Positions 1-11,589 of a stretch of 64,000 bases of DNA are shown piece after piece. The number at the start of each line of letters is the position of its first letter. The stretch's first letter is position 1. This stretch comes from Euonymus europaeus (taxonomy: Eukaryota; Streptophyta; Magnoliopsida; Celastrales; Celastraceae): assembly GCA_963580455.1 (NCBI GenBank), contig OY756970.1, positions 372,001 to 436,000 on the forward strand. The letters run 5' to 3'. A program made the translations under genes and the position numbers. Below the pieces are notes generated by a model. That model did no database searches. It was not told where the DNA came from and saw nothing but the letters and a program-made list of their open reading frames with translations.

Positions 1-3
1 CCA

Positions 4-94
4 CGAGTTCTGAAATCGAAATCCGAAAATCCAGGATTTTAGAGCTCGAAAAGTAGTGTGAAATCAAGCTAAAAATCACCGAATTCAGAACTCG
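4..94. repeat. Inverted-repeat arms inside the monomer (shown in monomer 1)
   Basis: The arm cgagttctgaa at 4-14 is the exact reverse complement of ttcagaactcg at 84-94, with 69 bp between. With one mismatch the match extends to 15 bp (4-18 with 80-94). The pair recurs in nearly every monomer of the array. Many domain B and C units have ctctg in place of ctcgg, which breaks only the outermost pair. The arms could form a stem in single-stranded DNA or RNA, or bind a dimeric protein. Dyad symmetry has been proposed as a general trait of centromeric satellites; function here is inference. Confidence 0.85.
81..86. other. Regular EcoRI-type site gaattc, once per monomer
   Basis: The hexamer gaattc lies at position 81 of the unit and recurs in most monomers, so it marks the array as a 173-bp ladder. 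It is lost in units reading ccaaattcag or ccgatttcag and a few others. Another hexanucleotide palindrome, gagctc at 42-47, is also near universal. Both are physical landmarks that fix the phase of the array. Confidence 0.9.
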
Positions 95-119
95 GAGTCA
101 ACGGATATTCATAAAACCG

Positions 120-129
120 TTTACGTAAA
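120..129. other. 10-bp perfect palindrome tttacgtaaa (shown in monomer 1)
   Basis: The sequence tttacgtaaa reads the same on both strands and carries an ACGT core, a core used by plant bZIP proteins. It is present in most monomers and lies in one of the best conserved stretches of the unit (about 103-131). Known variants are tttacataaa (for example 1,331, 4,270, 6,350), tttaggtaaa in domain C, and the gtgtacgttaag form that destroys the symmetry in 13 domain C units. Protein binding is not shown. Confidence 0.8.
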
Positions 130-1211
130 GAAACCACATTTCGCGGCTAACTAGGTGAAACGAGACCTACAAGCCACGAGTTCTGAAATCGAAATCCGAA
201 AAACCAGGATTGTAGAGCTCGAAAAGTAGTGTGAAATCAAGCTAAAAATCACCGAATTCAGAACTCGGAGTCAACCAATAATCATAAAACCGTTTACGTA
301 AAGAAACCACATTTCGCGGCTAACTAGGTGAAACGAGACCAACTAGCCACGAGTTCTGAAATCAAAATCAGAAACGCCAGGATCGTAGTGCTCGAAAAGT
401 AGTGTGAAATCAAGCTAAAATTCACCGAATTCAGAACTCGGAGTCAACGGATATTCGTAAAACCGTTTACGTAAAGAAACCACATTTCGCGGCTAAATAG
501 GTGAAACGAGACCTACTAGCCACGAGTTCTGAAATTGAGATCCGAAAACCCAGGATTGTAGAGCTCGAAAAGTAGTGTGAAATCAAGCTAAAAATCACCG
601 AATTCAGAACTCGGAGTCAACGGATATTCATAAAACCGTTTACGTAAAGAAACCACATTTCGCGGCTAACTAGGTGAAACGGGACCAACTAGCCACGAGT
701 TCTGAAATCAAAATCAGAAACGCCAGGATCATAGAGCTCGAAAAGTAGTGTGAAATCAAGCTAAAAATTACCGAATTCAGAACTCGGAGTCAAAGGATAT
801 TCATAAAACCGTTTACGTAAAGAAACCACATTTCGCGGCTAAATAGGTGAAACGAGACCTACTAGCCACGATTTCTGAAATCGAAATCCGAAAACCCAGG
901 ATTGTAGAGCACGAAAAGTAGTGTGAAATCAAGCTAAAAATCACCGAATTCAGAACTCGGAGTCAACGGATATTCATAAAACCGTTTACGTAAAGAAACC
1001 ACATTTCGCGGCTAACTAGGTGAAACGAGACCTACTAGCCACGAGTTCTGAAATCGAAATCCGAAAACCCAGGATTGTAGAGCTCGAAAAGTAGTGTGAA
1101 ATCAAGCTAAAAATCACCGAATTCAGAACTCGGAGTCAACGGATATTCATAAAACCGTTTACGTAAAGAAACCACATTTCGCGGCTAACTAGGTGAAATG
1201 AGACCTACTAG

Positions 1212-1557
1212 CCACGAGTTCTGAAATCGAAATCCGAAAACCTAAGATTGTAGAGCTCGAAAACTAGTGTGAAATCAAGCTAAAAATCACCGAATTCAGA
1301 ACTCGGAGTCAACGGATATTCATAAAACCGTTTACATAAAGAAACCACATTTCGCGGCTAACTAGTTGAAACGAGAGCAACTATCCACGAGTTCTGAAAT
1401 CAAAATCAGAAAAGCCAGGATCGTAGAGCTCGAAAAGTAGTGTGAAATCAAGCTAAAAATCACCAAATTCGGAACTCGGAGTCAACGGATATTCATAAAA
1501 CCGTTTACGTAAAGAAACCACATTTCGCGGCTAAATAGGTGAAACGAGACCTACTAG
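1212..1557 (+). repeat. Two-monomer cassette, cctaag unit followed by aaaagcc unit
   Basis: A monomer with cctaagattg, tttacataaa and a final agaacaac- or agagcaac-type linker is followed by a monomer with aaatcagaaaagcc and gaattcggaac. I find this ordered pair starting at 1,212; 4,152; 6,228; 6,920; 8,996; 9,688; 12,109; 13,666; 16,433; 19,200; 25,253 and, slightly altered, 29,750. It is usually preceded by an acccagg monomer and often followed by two aatccagg monomers (gattgtag, then gattttag). It is absent from domains B and C, so it is a signature of the domain A amplification units. Confidence 0.85.
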
Positions 1558-3287
1558 CCACGAGTTCTGAAATCGAAATCCGAAAATCCAGGATTGTAGA
1601 GCTCGAAAAGTAGTGTGAAATCAAGCTAAAAATCACCGAATTCAGAACTCGGAGTCAACGGATATTCATAAAACCGTTTACGTAAAGAAACCACATTTCG
1701 CGGCTAACTAGGTGAAACGAGACCTACTAGCCACAAGTTCTGAAATCGAAATTCGAAAACCCAGGATTTTAGAGCTCGAAAAGTAGTGTGAAATCAAGCT
1801 AAAAATCACCGAATTCAGAACTCGGAGTCAACGGATATTCATAAAACCGTTTACGTAAAGAAACCACATTTCGCGGCTAACTAGGAGAAACGAGACCAAC
1901 TAGCCACGAGTTCTGAAATCAAAATCAGAAACGCCAGGATCGTAGAGCTCGAAAAGTAGTGTGAAACCAAGCTAAAAATTACCGAATTCAGAACTCGGAG
2001 TCAAAGGATATTCATAAAACCGTTTACGTAAAGAAACCACATTTCGCGGCTAAATAGGTGAAACGAGACCTACTAGCCACGAGTTCTGAAATCGAAATCC
2101 GAAAACCCAGGATTGTAGATCTCGAAAAGTAGTGTGAAATCAAGCTAAAAATCACCGAATTCAGAACTCGGAGTCAACGGATATTCATAAAACCGTTTAC
2201 GTAAAGAAACCACATTTCGCGGCTAACTAGGTGAAACGAGACCAACTAGCCACGAGTTCTGAAATCAAAATCCGAAAATCCAGGATTTTAGAGCTCGAAA
2301 AGTAGTGTGAAATCAAGCTAAAAATTACCGAATTCAGAACTCGGAGTCAACGGATATTCATAAAACCGTTTACGTAAAGAAACCACATTTCGCGGCTAAA
2401 TAGGTGAAACGAGACCTACTAGCCACGAGTACTGAAATCGAAATCCGAAAACCCAGGATTGTAGAGCTCGAAAAGTAGTGTGAAATCAAGCTAAAAATCA
2501 CCGAATTCAGAACTCGGAGTCAACGGATATTCATAAAACCGTTTACGTAAAGAAACCACATTTCGCGGCTAACTAGGTGAAACGGGACCAACTAGCCACG
2601 AGTTCTGAAATCAAAATTAGAAACGCCAGGATCATAGAGCTCGAAAAGTAGTGTGAAATCAAGCTAAAAATTACCGAATTCAGAACTCGGAGTCAAAGGA
2701 TATTCATAAAACCGTTTACGTAAAGAAACCACATTTCGTGGCTAACTAGGTGAAACGAGACCTACTAGCCACGAGTTCTGAAATTGAAATCCGAAAACAC
2801 AGGATTGTAGAGCTCGAAAAGTAGTGTGAAATCAAGCTAAAAATCACCGAATTCAGAACTCGGAGTCAACGGATATTCATAAAACCGTTTACGTAAAGAA
2901 ACCACATTTCGCGGATAACTAGGTGAAACGAGACCTACTAGCCACGAGTTCTGAAATCGAAATCCGAAAACCTAAGATTGTAGAGCTCGAAAAGTAGTGT
3001 GAAATCAAGCTAAAAATCACCGAATTCAGAACTCGGAGTCAACGGATATTCATAAAACCGTTTACGTAAAGAAACCACATTTCGCGGCTAAATAGGTGAA
3101 ACGAGACCTACTAGCCACGAGTTCTGAAATCGAAATTCGAAAACCCAGGATTGTAGAGCTCGAAAAGTAGTGTGAAATCAAGCTAAAAATCACCGAATTC
3201 AGAACTCGGAGTCAACGGATATTCATAAAACCGTTTACGTAAACAAACCACATTTCGCGGCTAACTAGGTGAAACGAGACCTACTAG

Positions 3288-3459
3288 CCACGAGTTCTGA
3301 AATCAAAATCCGAAAATCCAGGATTTTAGAGCTCGAAAGTAGTGTGTAATCAAGCTAAAAATCACCGAATTCAGAACTCGGAGTCAATGGATATTCATAA
3401 AACCGTTTACGTAAAGAAACCACATTTCGCGGCTAACTAGGTGAAACGAGACCAACTAG
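3288..3459 (+). repeat. 172-bp monomer with shortened A-run and gtgtgtaatc
   Basis: The A-run in ctcgaaaag is one base shorter (ctcgaaag at about 3,333-3,339). The unit also has gtgtgtaatc and tcaatgg. It follows a unit with gtaaacaaacc and precedes one with aaatcataaactcc. The same combination returns at 29,232-29,403, which makes this a useful marker of common descent. Confidence 0.9.
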
Positions 3460-5016
3460 CCACGAGTTCTGAAATCAAAATCATAAACTCCAGGATCGTA
3501 GAGCTCGAAAAGTAGTGTGAAATCAAGCTAAAAATCACCGAATTCAGAACTCGGAGTCAACGGATATTCATAAAACCGTTTACGTAAAGAAACCACATTT
3601 CGTGGCTAACTAGATGAAACGAGACCTACTAGCCACGAGTTCTGAAATTGAAATCCGAAAACCTAGGATTGTAGAGCTCGAAAAGTAGTGTGAAATCAAG
3701 CTAAAAATCACCGAATTCAGAACTCGGAGTCAACGGATATTCATAAAACCGTTTACGTAAAGAAACCACATTTCGCGGCTAACTAGGTGAAACGAGACCT
3801 ACTAGCCACGAGTTCTGAAATCGAAATCCGAAAATCCAGGATTTTAGAGCTCGAAAAGTAGTGTGAAATCAAGCTAAAAATCACCGAATTCAGAACTCGG
3901 AGTCAACGGATATTCATAAAACCGTTTACGTAAAGAAACCACATTTCGCGGCTAACTAGGTGAAACGTGACCTACTAGCCACGAGTTCTGAAATCGAAAT
4001 CCGAAAACCCAGGATTGTAGAGCTCGAAAAGTAGTGTGAAATCAAGCTAAAAATCACCGAATTCAGAACTCGGAGTCAACGGATATTCATAAAACTGTTT
4101 ACGTAAAGAAACCACATTTCGCGGCTAACTAGGTGAAACGAGACCTACTAGCCACGAGTTCTGAAATCGAAATCCGAAAACCTAAGATTGTAGAGCTCGA
4201 AAAGTAGTGTGAAATCAAGCTAAAAATCACCGAATTCAGAACTCGGAGTCAACGGATATTCATAAAACCGTTTACATAAAGAAACCACATTTCGCGGCTA
4301 ACTAGGTGAAACGAGAACAACTAGCCACGAGTTCTGAAATCAAAATCAGAAAAGCCAGGATCGTAGAGCTCGAAAAGTAGTGTGAAATCAAGCTAAAAAT
4401 CACCGAATTCGGAACTCGGAGTCAACGGATATTCATAAAACCGTTTACGTAAAGAAACCACATTTCGCGGCTAACTAGGTGAAACGAGACCAACTAGCCA
4501 CGAGTTCTGAAATCAAAATCAGAAACGCCAGGATCATAGAGCTCGAAAAGTAGTGTGAAATCAAGCTAAAAATTACCGAATTCAGAACTCGGAGTCAATG
4601 GATATTCATAAAACCGTTTACGTAAAGAAACCACATTTCGCGGCTAACTAGGTGAAACGAGACCAACTAGCCACGAGTTCTGAAATCAAAATCATAAACT
4701 CCAGGATCGTAGAGCTCGAAAAGTAGTGTGAAATCAAGCTAAAAATCACCGAATTCAGAACTCGGAGTCAACGGATATTCATAAAACCGTTTACGTAAAG
4801 AAACCACATTTCGCGGCTAAATAGGTGAAACGAGACCTACTAGCCACGAGTTCTGAAATCAAAATCCGAAAACCCAGGATTGTAGAGTTCAAAAAGTAGT
4901 GTGAAATCAAGCTAAAAATCACCGAATTCAGAACTCGGAGTCAACGGATATTCATAAAACCGTTTACGTAAACAAACCACATTTCGCGGCTAACTAGGTG
5001 AAACGAGACCTACTAG

Positions 5017-7784
5017 CCACGAGCTCTGAAATCGAAATCCGAAAATCCAGGATTTTAGAGCTCGAAAAGTAGTGTGAAATCAAGCTAAAAATCACCGAAT
5101 TCAGAACTCGGAGTCAACGGATATTCATAAAACCGTTTACGTAAAGAAACCACATTTCGCGGCTAACTAGGTGAAACGAGACCTACTAGCCACGAGTTCT
5201 GAAATCGAAATCCGAAAACCCAGGATTGTAGAGCTCGAAAAGTAGTGTGAAATCAAGCTAAAAATCACCGAATTCAGAACTCGGAGTCAACCAATATTCA
5301 TAAAACCGTTTACGTAAAGAAACCACATTTCGCGGCTAACTAGGTGAAACGAGACCAACTAGCCACGAGTTCTGAAATCAAAATCAGAAAATCCAGGATC
5401 GTAGAGCTCGAAAAGTAGTATGAAATCAAGCTAAAAATCACCGAATTCAGAACTCGGAGTCAACGGATATTCATAAAACCGTTTACGTAAAGAAACCACA
5501 TTTCGCGGCTAAATAGGTGAAACGAGTCCTACTAGCCACGAGTTCTGAAATCGAAATCCGAAAACCCAGGATTGTAGAGCTCGAAAAATAGTGTGAAATC
5601 AAGCTAAAAATCACCGAATTCAGAAATCGGAGTCAACGGATATTCATAAAACCGTTTACGTAAAGAAACCACATTTCGCGGCTAACTAGGTGAAACGAGA
5701 CCAACTAGCCACGAGTTCTGAAATCAAAATCAGAAACGCCAGGATCATAGAGCTCGAAAAGTAGTGTGAAATCAAGCTAAAAATTACCGAATTCAGAACT
5801 CGGAGTCAAAGGATATTCATAAAACCGTTTACGTAAAGAAACCACATTTCGCGGCTAAATAGGTGAAACGAGACCTACTAGCCACGAGTTCTGAAATCGA
5901 AATTCGAAAACCCAGGATTGTAGAGCACGAAAAGTAGTGTGAAATCAAGCTAAAAATCACCGAATTCAGAACTCGGAGTCAACGGATATTCATAAAACCG
6001 TTTACGTAAAGAAACCACATTTCGCGGCTAACTAGGTGAAACGAGACCTACTAGCCACGAGTTCTGAAATCAAAATCCGAAAACCCAGGATTATAGAGCT
6101 CGAAAAGTAGTGTGAAATCAAGCTAAAAATCACCGAATTCAGAACTCGGAGTCAACTGATATTCATAAAACCATTTACGTAAAGAAACCACATTTCGCTG
6201 CTAACTAGGTGAAACGAGACCTACTAGCCACGAGTTCTGAAATCGAAATCCGAAAACCTAAGATTGTAGAGCTCGAAAAGTAGTGTGAAATCAAGCTAAA
6301 AATCACCGAATTCAGAACTCGGAGTCAACGGATATTCAGAAAACCGTTTACATAAAGAAACCACATTTCGCGGCTAACTAGGTGAAACGAGAACAACTAG
6401 CCACGAGTTCTGAAATCAAAATCAGAAAAGCCAGGATAGTAGAGCTCGAAAAGTAGTGTGAAATCAAGCTAAAAATCACCGAATTCGGAACTCGGAGTCA
6501 ACGGATATTCATAAAACCGTTTACGTAAAGAAATCACATTTCGCGGCTAAATAGGTGAAACGAGACCTACTAGCCACGAGTTCTGAAATCGAAATCCGAA
6601 AATCCAGGATTGTAGAGCACGAAAAGTAGTGTGAAATCAAGCTAAAAATCACCGAATTCAGAACTCGGAGTCAACGGATATTCATAAAACCGTTTACGTA
6701 AAGAAACCACATTTCGCGGCTAACTAGGTGAAACGAGACCTACTAGCCACGAGTTCTGAAATCGAAATCCGAAAACCCAGGATTGTAGAGCTCGAAAAGT
6801 AGTGTGAAATCAAGCTAAAAATCACCGAATTCAGAACTCGGAGTCAACGGATATTCATAAAACCGTTTACGTAAAGAAACCACATTTCGCGGCTAACTAG
6901 GTGAAACGAGACCTACTAGCCACGAGTTCTGAAATCGAAATCCGAAAACCTAAGATTGTAGAGCTCGAAAAGTAGTGTGAAATCAAGCTAAAAATCACCG
7001 AATTCAGAACTCGGAGTCAACGGATATTCATAAAACCGTTTACATAAAGAAACCACATTTCGCGGCTAACTAGGTGAAACGAGAACAACTAGCCACGAGT
7101 TCTGAAATCAAAATCAGAAAAGCCAGGATCGTAGAGCTCGAAAAGTAGTGTGAAAACAAGCTAAAAATCACCGAATTCGGAACTCGGAGTCAACGGATAT
7201 TCATAAAACCGTTTACGTAAAGAAATCACATTTCGCGGCTAAATAGGTGAAACGAGACCTACTAGCCACGAGTTCTGAAATCGAAATCCGAAAATCCAGG
7301 ATTGTAGAGCTCGAAAAGTAGTGTGAAATCAAGCTAAAAATCACCGAATTCAGAACTCGGAGTCAACGGATATTCATAAAACCGTTTACGCAAAGAAACC
7401 ACATTTCGCGGCTAACTAGGTGAAACGAGACCTACTAGCCACGAGTTCTGAAATCGAAATCCGAAAATCCAGGATTTTAGAGCTCGAAAAGTAGTGTGAA
7501 ATCAAGCTAAAAATCACCGAATTCAGAACTCGGAGTCAACGGATATTCATAAAACCGTTTAAGTAAAGAAACCACATTTCGCGGCTAACTAGGTGAAACG
7601 AGACCTACTAGCCACGAGTTCTGAAATCGAAATCCGAAAACCTAAGATTGTAGAGCTCGAAAAGTAGTGTGAAATCAAGCTAAAAATCACCGAATTCAGA
7701 ACTCGGAGTCAACGGATATTCATAAAACCGTTTACGTAAACAAACCACATTTCGCGGCTAACTAGGTGAAACGAGACCTACTAG
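5017..7784 (+). repeat. 16-monomer higher-order repeat, 2,768 bp, copy 1
   Basis: The block begins at the monomer with the rare ccacgagctctg. It includes cgagtcctac (5,524), ctcgaaaaatag with cagaaatcgg, atagagctc monomers, ccatttacgtaaag with cgctgcta, and two cctaag/aaaagcc cassettes (6,228 and 6,920). Each of these rare variants returns exactly 2,768 bp later (5,524 to 8,292; cctaag at 6,257 to 9,025, 6,949 to 9,717 and 7,641 to 10,409). Within the block a four-monomer (692-bp) periodicity of the cctaag cassette is also visible. Confidence 0.92.
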
Positions 7785-10552
7785 CCACGAGCTCTGAAAT
7801 CGAAATCCGAAAATCCAGGATTTTAGAGCTTGAAAAGTAGTGTGAAATCAAGCTAAAAATCACCGAATTCAGAACTCGGAGTCAACGGATATTCATAAAA
7901 CCGTTTACGTAAAGAAACCACATTTCGCGGCTAACTAGGTGAAACGAGACCTACTAGCCACGAGTTCTGAAATCGAAATCCGAAAACCCAGGATTGTAGA
8001 GCTCGAAAAGTAGTGTGAAATCAAGCTAAAAATCACCGAATTCAGAACTCGGAGTCAACCAATATTCATAAAACCGTTTACGTAAAGAAACCACATTTCG
8101 CGGCTAACTAGGTGAAACGAGACCAACTAGCCACGAGTTCTGAAATCAAAATCAGAAAATCCAGGATCGTAGAGCTCGAAAAGTAGTATGAAATCAAGCT
8201 AAAAATCACCGAATTCAGAACTCGGAGTCAACGGATATTCATAAAACCGTTTACGTAAAGAAACCACATTTCGCGGCTAAATAGGTGAAACGAGTCCTAC
8301 TAGCCACGAGTTCTGAAATCGAAATCCGAAAACCCAGGATTGTAGAGCTCGAAAAATAGTGTGAAATCAAGCTAAAAATCACCGAATTCAGAAATCGGAG
8401 TCAACGGATATTCATAAAACCGTTTACGTAAAGAAACCACATTTCGCGGCTAACTAGGTGAAACGAGACCAACTAGCCACGAGTTCTGAAATCAAAATCA
8501 GAAACGCCAGGATCATAGAGCTCGAAAAGTAGTGTGAAATCAAGCTAAAAATTACCGAATTCAGAACTCGGAGTCAAAGGATATTCATAAAACCGTTTAC
8601 GTAAAGAAACCACATTTCGCGGCTAAATAGGTGAAACGAGACCTACTAGCCACGAGTTCTGAAATCGAAATTCGAAAACGCAGGATTGTAGAGCACGAAA
8701 AGTAGTGTGAAATCAAGCTAAAAATCACCGAATTCAGAACTCGGAGTCAACGGATATTCATAAAACCGTTTACGTAAAGAAACCACATTTCGCGGCTAAC
8801 TAGGTGAAACGAGACCTACTAGCCACGAGTTCTGAAATCAAAATCCGAAAACCCAGGATTATAGAGCTCGAAAAGTAGTGTGAAATCAAGCTAAAAATCA
8901 CCGAATTCAGAACTCGGAGTCAACTGATATTCATAAAACCATTTACGTAAAGAAACCACATTTCGCTGCTAACTAGGTGAAACGAGACCTACTAGCCACG
9001 AGTTCTGAAATCGAAATCCGAAAACCTAAGATTGTAGAGCTCGAAAAGTAGTGTGAAATCAAGCTAAAAATCACCGAATTCAGAACTCGGAGTCAACGGA
9101 TATTCAGAAAACCGTTTACATAAAGAAACCACATTTCGCGGCTAACTAGGTGAAACGAGAACAACTAGCCACGAGTTCTGAAATCAAAATCAGAAAAGCC
9201 AGGATCGTAGAGCTCGAAAAGTAGTGTGAAATCAAGCTAAAAATCACCGAATTCGGAACTCGGAGTCAACGGATATTCATAAAACCGTTTACGTAAAGAA
9301 ATCACATTTCGAGGCTAAATAGGTGAAACGAGACCTACTAGCCACGAGTTCTGAAATCGAAATCCGAAAATCCAGGATTGTAGAGCACGAAAAGTAGTGT
9401 GAAATCAAGCTAAAAATCACCGAATTCAGAACTCGGAGTCAACGGATATTCATAAAACCGTTTACGTAAAGAAACCAGATTTCGCGGCTAACTAGGTGAA
9501 ACGAGACCTACTAGCCACGAGTTCTGAAATCGAAATCCGAAAACCCAGGATTGTAGAGCTCGAAAAGTAGTGTGAAATCAAGCTAAAAATCACCGAATTC
9601 AGAACTCGGAGTCAACGGATATTCATAAAACCGTTTACGTAAAGAAACCACATTTCGCGGCTAACTAGGTGAAACGAGACCTACTAGCCACGAGTTCTGA
9701 AATCGAAATCCGAAAACCTAAGATTGTAGAGCTCGAAAAGTAGTGTGAAATCAAGCTAAAAATCACCGAATTCAGAACTCGGAGTCAACGGATATTCATA
9801 AAACCGTTTACATAAAGAAACCACATTTCGCGGCTAACTAGGTGAAACGAGAACAACTAGCCACGAGTTCTGAAATCAAAATCAGAAAAGCCAGGATCGT
9901 AGAGCTCGAAAAGTAGTGTGAAATCAAGCTAAAAATCACCGAATTCGGAACTCGGAGTCAACGGATATTCATAAAACCGTTTACGTAAAGAAATCACATT
10001 TCGCGGCTAAATAGGTGAAACGAGACCTACTAGCCACGAGTTCTGAAATCGAAATCCGAAAATCCAGGATTGTAGAGCTCGAAAAGTAGTGTGAAATCAA
10101 GCTAAAAATCACCGAATTCAGAACTCGGAGTCAACGGATATTCATAAAACCGTTTACGTAAAGAAACCACATTTCGCGGCTAACTAGGTGAAACGAGACC
10201 TACTAGCCACGAGTTCTGAAATCGAAATCCGAAAATCCAGGATTTTAGAGCTCGAAAAGTAGTGTGAAATCAAGCTAAAAATCACCGAATTCAGAACTCG
10301 GAGTCAACGGATATTCATAAAACCGTTTAAGTAAAGAAACCACATTTCGCGGCTAACTAGGTGAAACGAGACCTACTAGCCACGAGTTCTGAAATCGAAA
10401 TCCGAAAACCTAAGATTGTAGAGCTCGAAAAGTAGTGTGAAATCAAGCTAAAAATCCCCGAATTCAGAACTCGGAGTCAACGGATATTCATAAAACCGTT
10501 TACGTAAAGAAACCACATTTCGCGGCTAACTAGGTGAAACGAGACCAACTTG
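7785..10552 (+). repeat. 16-monomer higher-order repeat, 2,768 bp, copy 2
   Basis: This is a directly adjacent second copy of 5,017-7,784. I noticed about eight to ten single-base differences, for example gagcttgaaaag near 7,830, aaacgcagg near 8,679, tttcgagg near 9,308, ccagattt near 9,476 and aatccccg near 10,455. That puts the copies above 99% identity. Similarity fades in the last monomer: copy 1 ends with gtaaacaaacc, copy 2 with gtaaagaaacc and an accaacttg linker. The junction therefore lies near 10,450-10,550. Confidence 0.9.
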
Positions 10553-11071
10553 CCACGAGTTCTGAAATCAAAATCAGAAACGCCAGGATCGTAGAGCTCG
10601 AAAAGTAGTGTGAAATCAAGCTAAAAATCACCGAATTCAGAACTCGGAGTCAACGGATATTCATAAAACCGTTTACGTAAAGAAACCACATTTCTCGGCT
10701 AAATAGGTGAAACGAGACCTACTAGCCAAGAGTTCTGAAATCGAAATCCGAAAACCCAGGATTGTAGAGCTCGAAAAGTAGTGTGAAATCAAGCTAAAAA
10801 TCACCGAATTCAGAACTCGGAGTCAACGGATATTCATAAAACCGTTTACGTAAAGAAACCACATTTCGCGGCTAAATAGGTGAAACGAGTCCTACTAGCC
10901 ACGAGTTCTGAAATCGAAATCCGAAAACCCAGGATTGTAGAGCTCGAAAAGTAGTGTGAAATCAAGCTAAAAATCACCGAATTCAGAACTCGGAGTCAAC
11001 CAATATTCATAAAACCGTTTACGTAAAGAAACCACATTTCGCGGCTAACTAGGTGAAACGAGACCAACTAG

Positions 11072-11243
11072 CCACGAGTTCTGAAATCAAAATCTGAAAT
11101 GCCAGGATCGTAGAGCTCGAAAAGTAGTGTGAAATCAAGCTAAAAATCATGGAATTCAGAACTCGGAGTCAACGGATATTCATAAAACCGTTTACGTAAA
11201 GAAACCACATTTCGCGGCTAAATAGGTGAAACGAGACCTACTA
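11072..11243 (+). repeat. 172-bp monomer with linker ctaccac
   Basis: The final linker reads cctactaccac in place of cctactagccac, one base short. The unit also has the rare aatcatggaattc. Equivalent 172-bp units lie at 15,050-15,221, 17,817-17,988, 20,584-20,755 and, with a different body, 22,832-23,003. The deletion is therefore inherited by block copying and did not arise repeatedly. Confidence 0.9.
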
Positions 11244-11589
11244 CCACGAGTTCTGAAATCGAAATCCGAAAACCCAGGATCGTAGAGCTCGAAAAATAGT
11301 GTGAAATCAAGCTAAAAATCACCGAATTCAGAACTCGGAGTCAACGGATATTCATAAAACCGTTTACGTAAAGAAACCCAATTTCACGGCTAAATAGGTG
11401 AAACGATACCTACTAGCCACGAGTTCTGAAATCGAAATCCGAAAACCCAGGATTGTGGAGCTCGAAAAGTAGTGTGTAATCAAGCTAAAAATCACCGAAT
11501 TCAGAACTCGGAGTCAACGGATATTGATAAAACCGTTTACGTAAAGAAACCACATTTCGCGGCTAAATAGGTGAAACGAGACCAACTAG

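Noticed and set aside
139..170. CENP-B box (pattern nTTCGnnnnAnnCGGGn)
   Set aside because: The segment tttcgcggctaactagg begins like the box, but the required A is off by one and the CGGG is missing. The opposite strand has gtttcacc, not ttcg. No monomer I read satisfies the pattern.
141..190. RNA polymerase III A box (cggctaactagg, close to TRGCNNARYNGG)
   Set aside because: The match is 10 of 12, and 11 of 12 in the few cgtggctaactagg units, but the following gttctgaaat is a poor B box, and the rarer, better A-box form looks like a simple CpG mutation. Chance similarity is likely.
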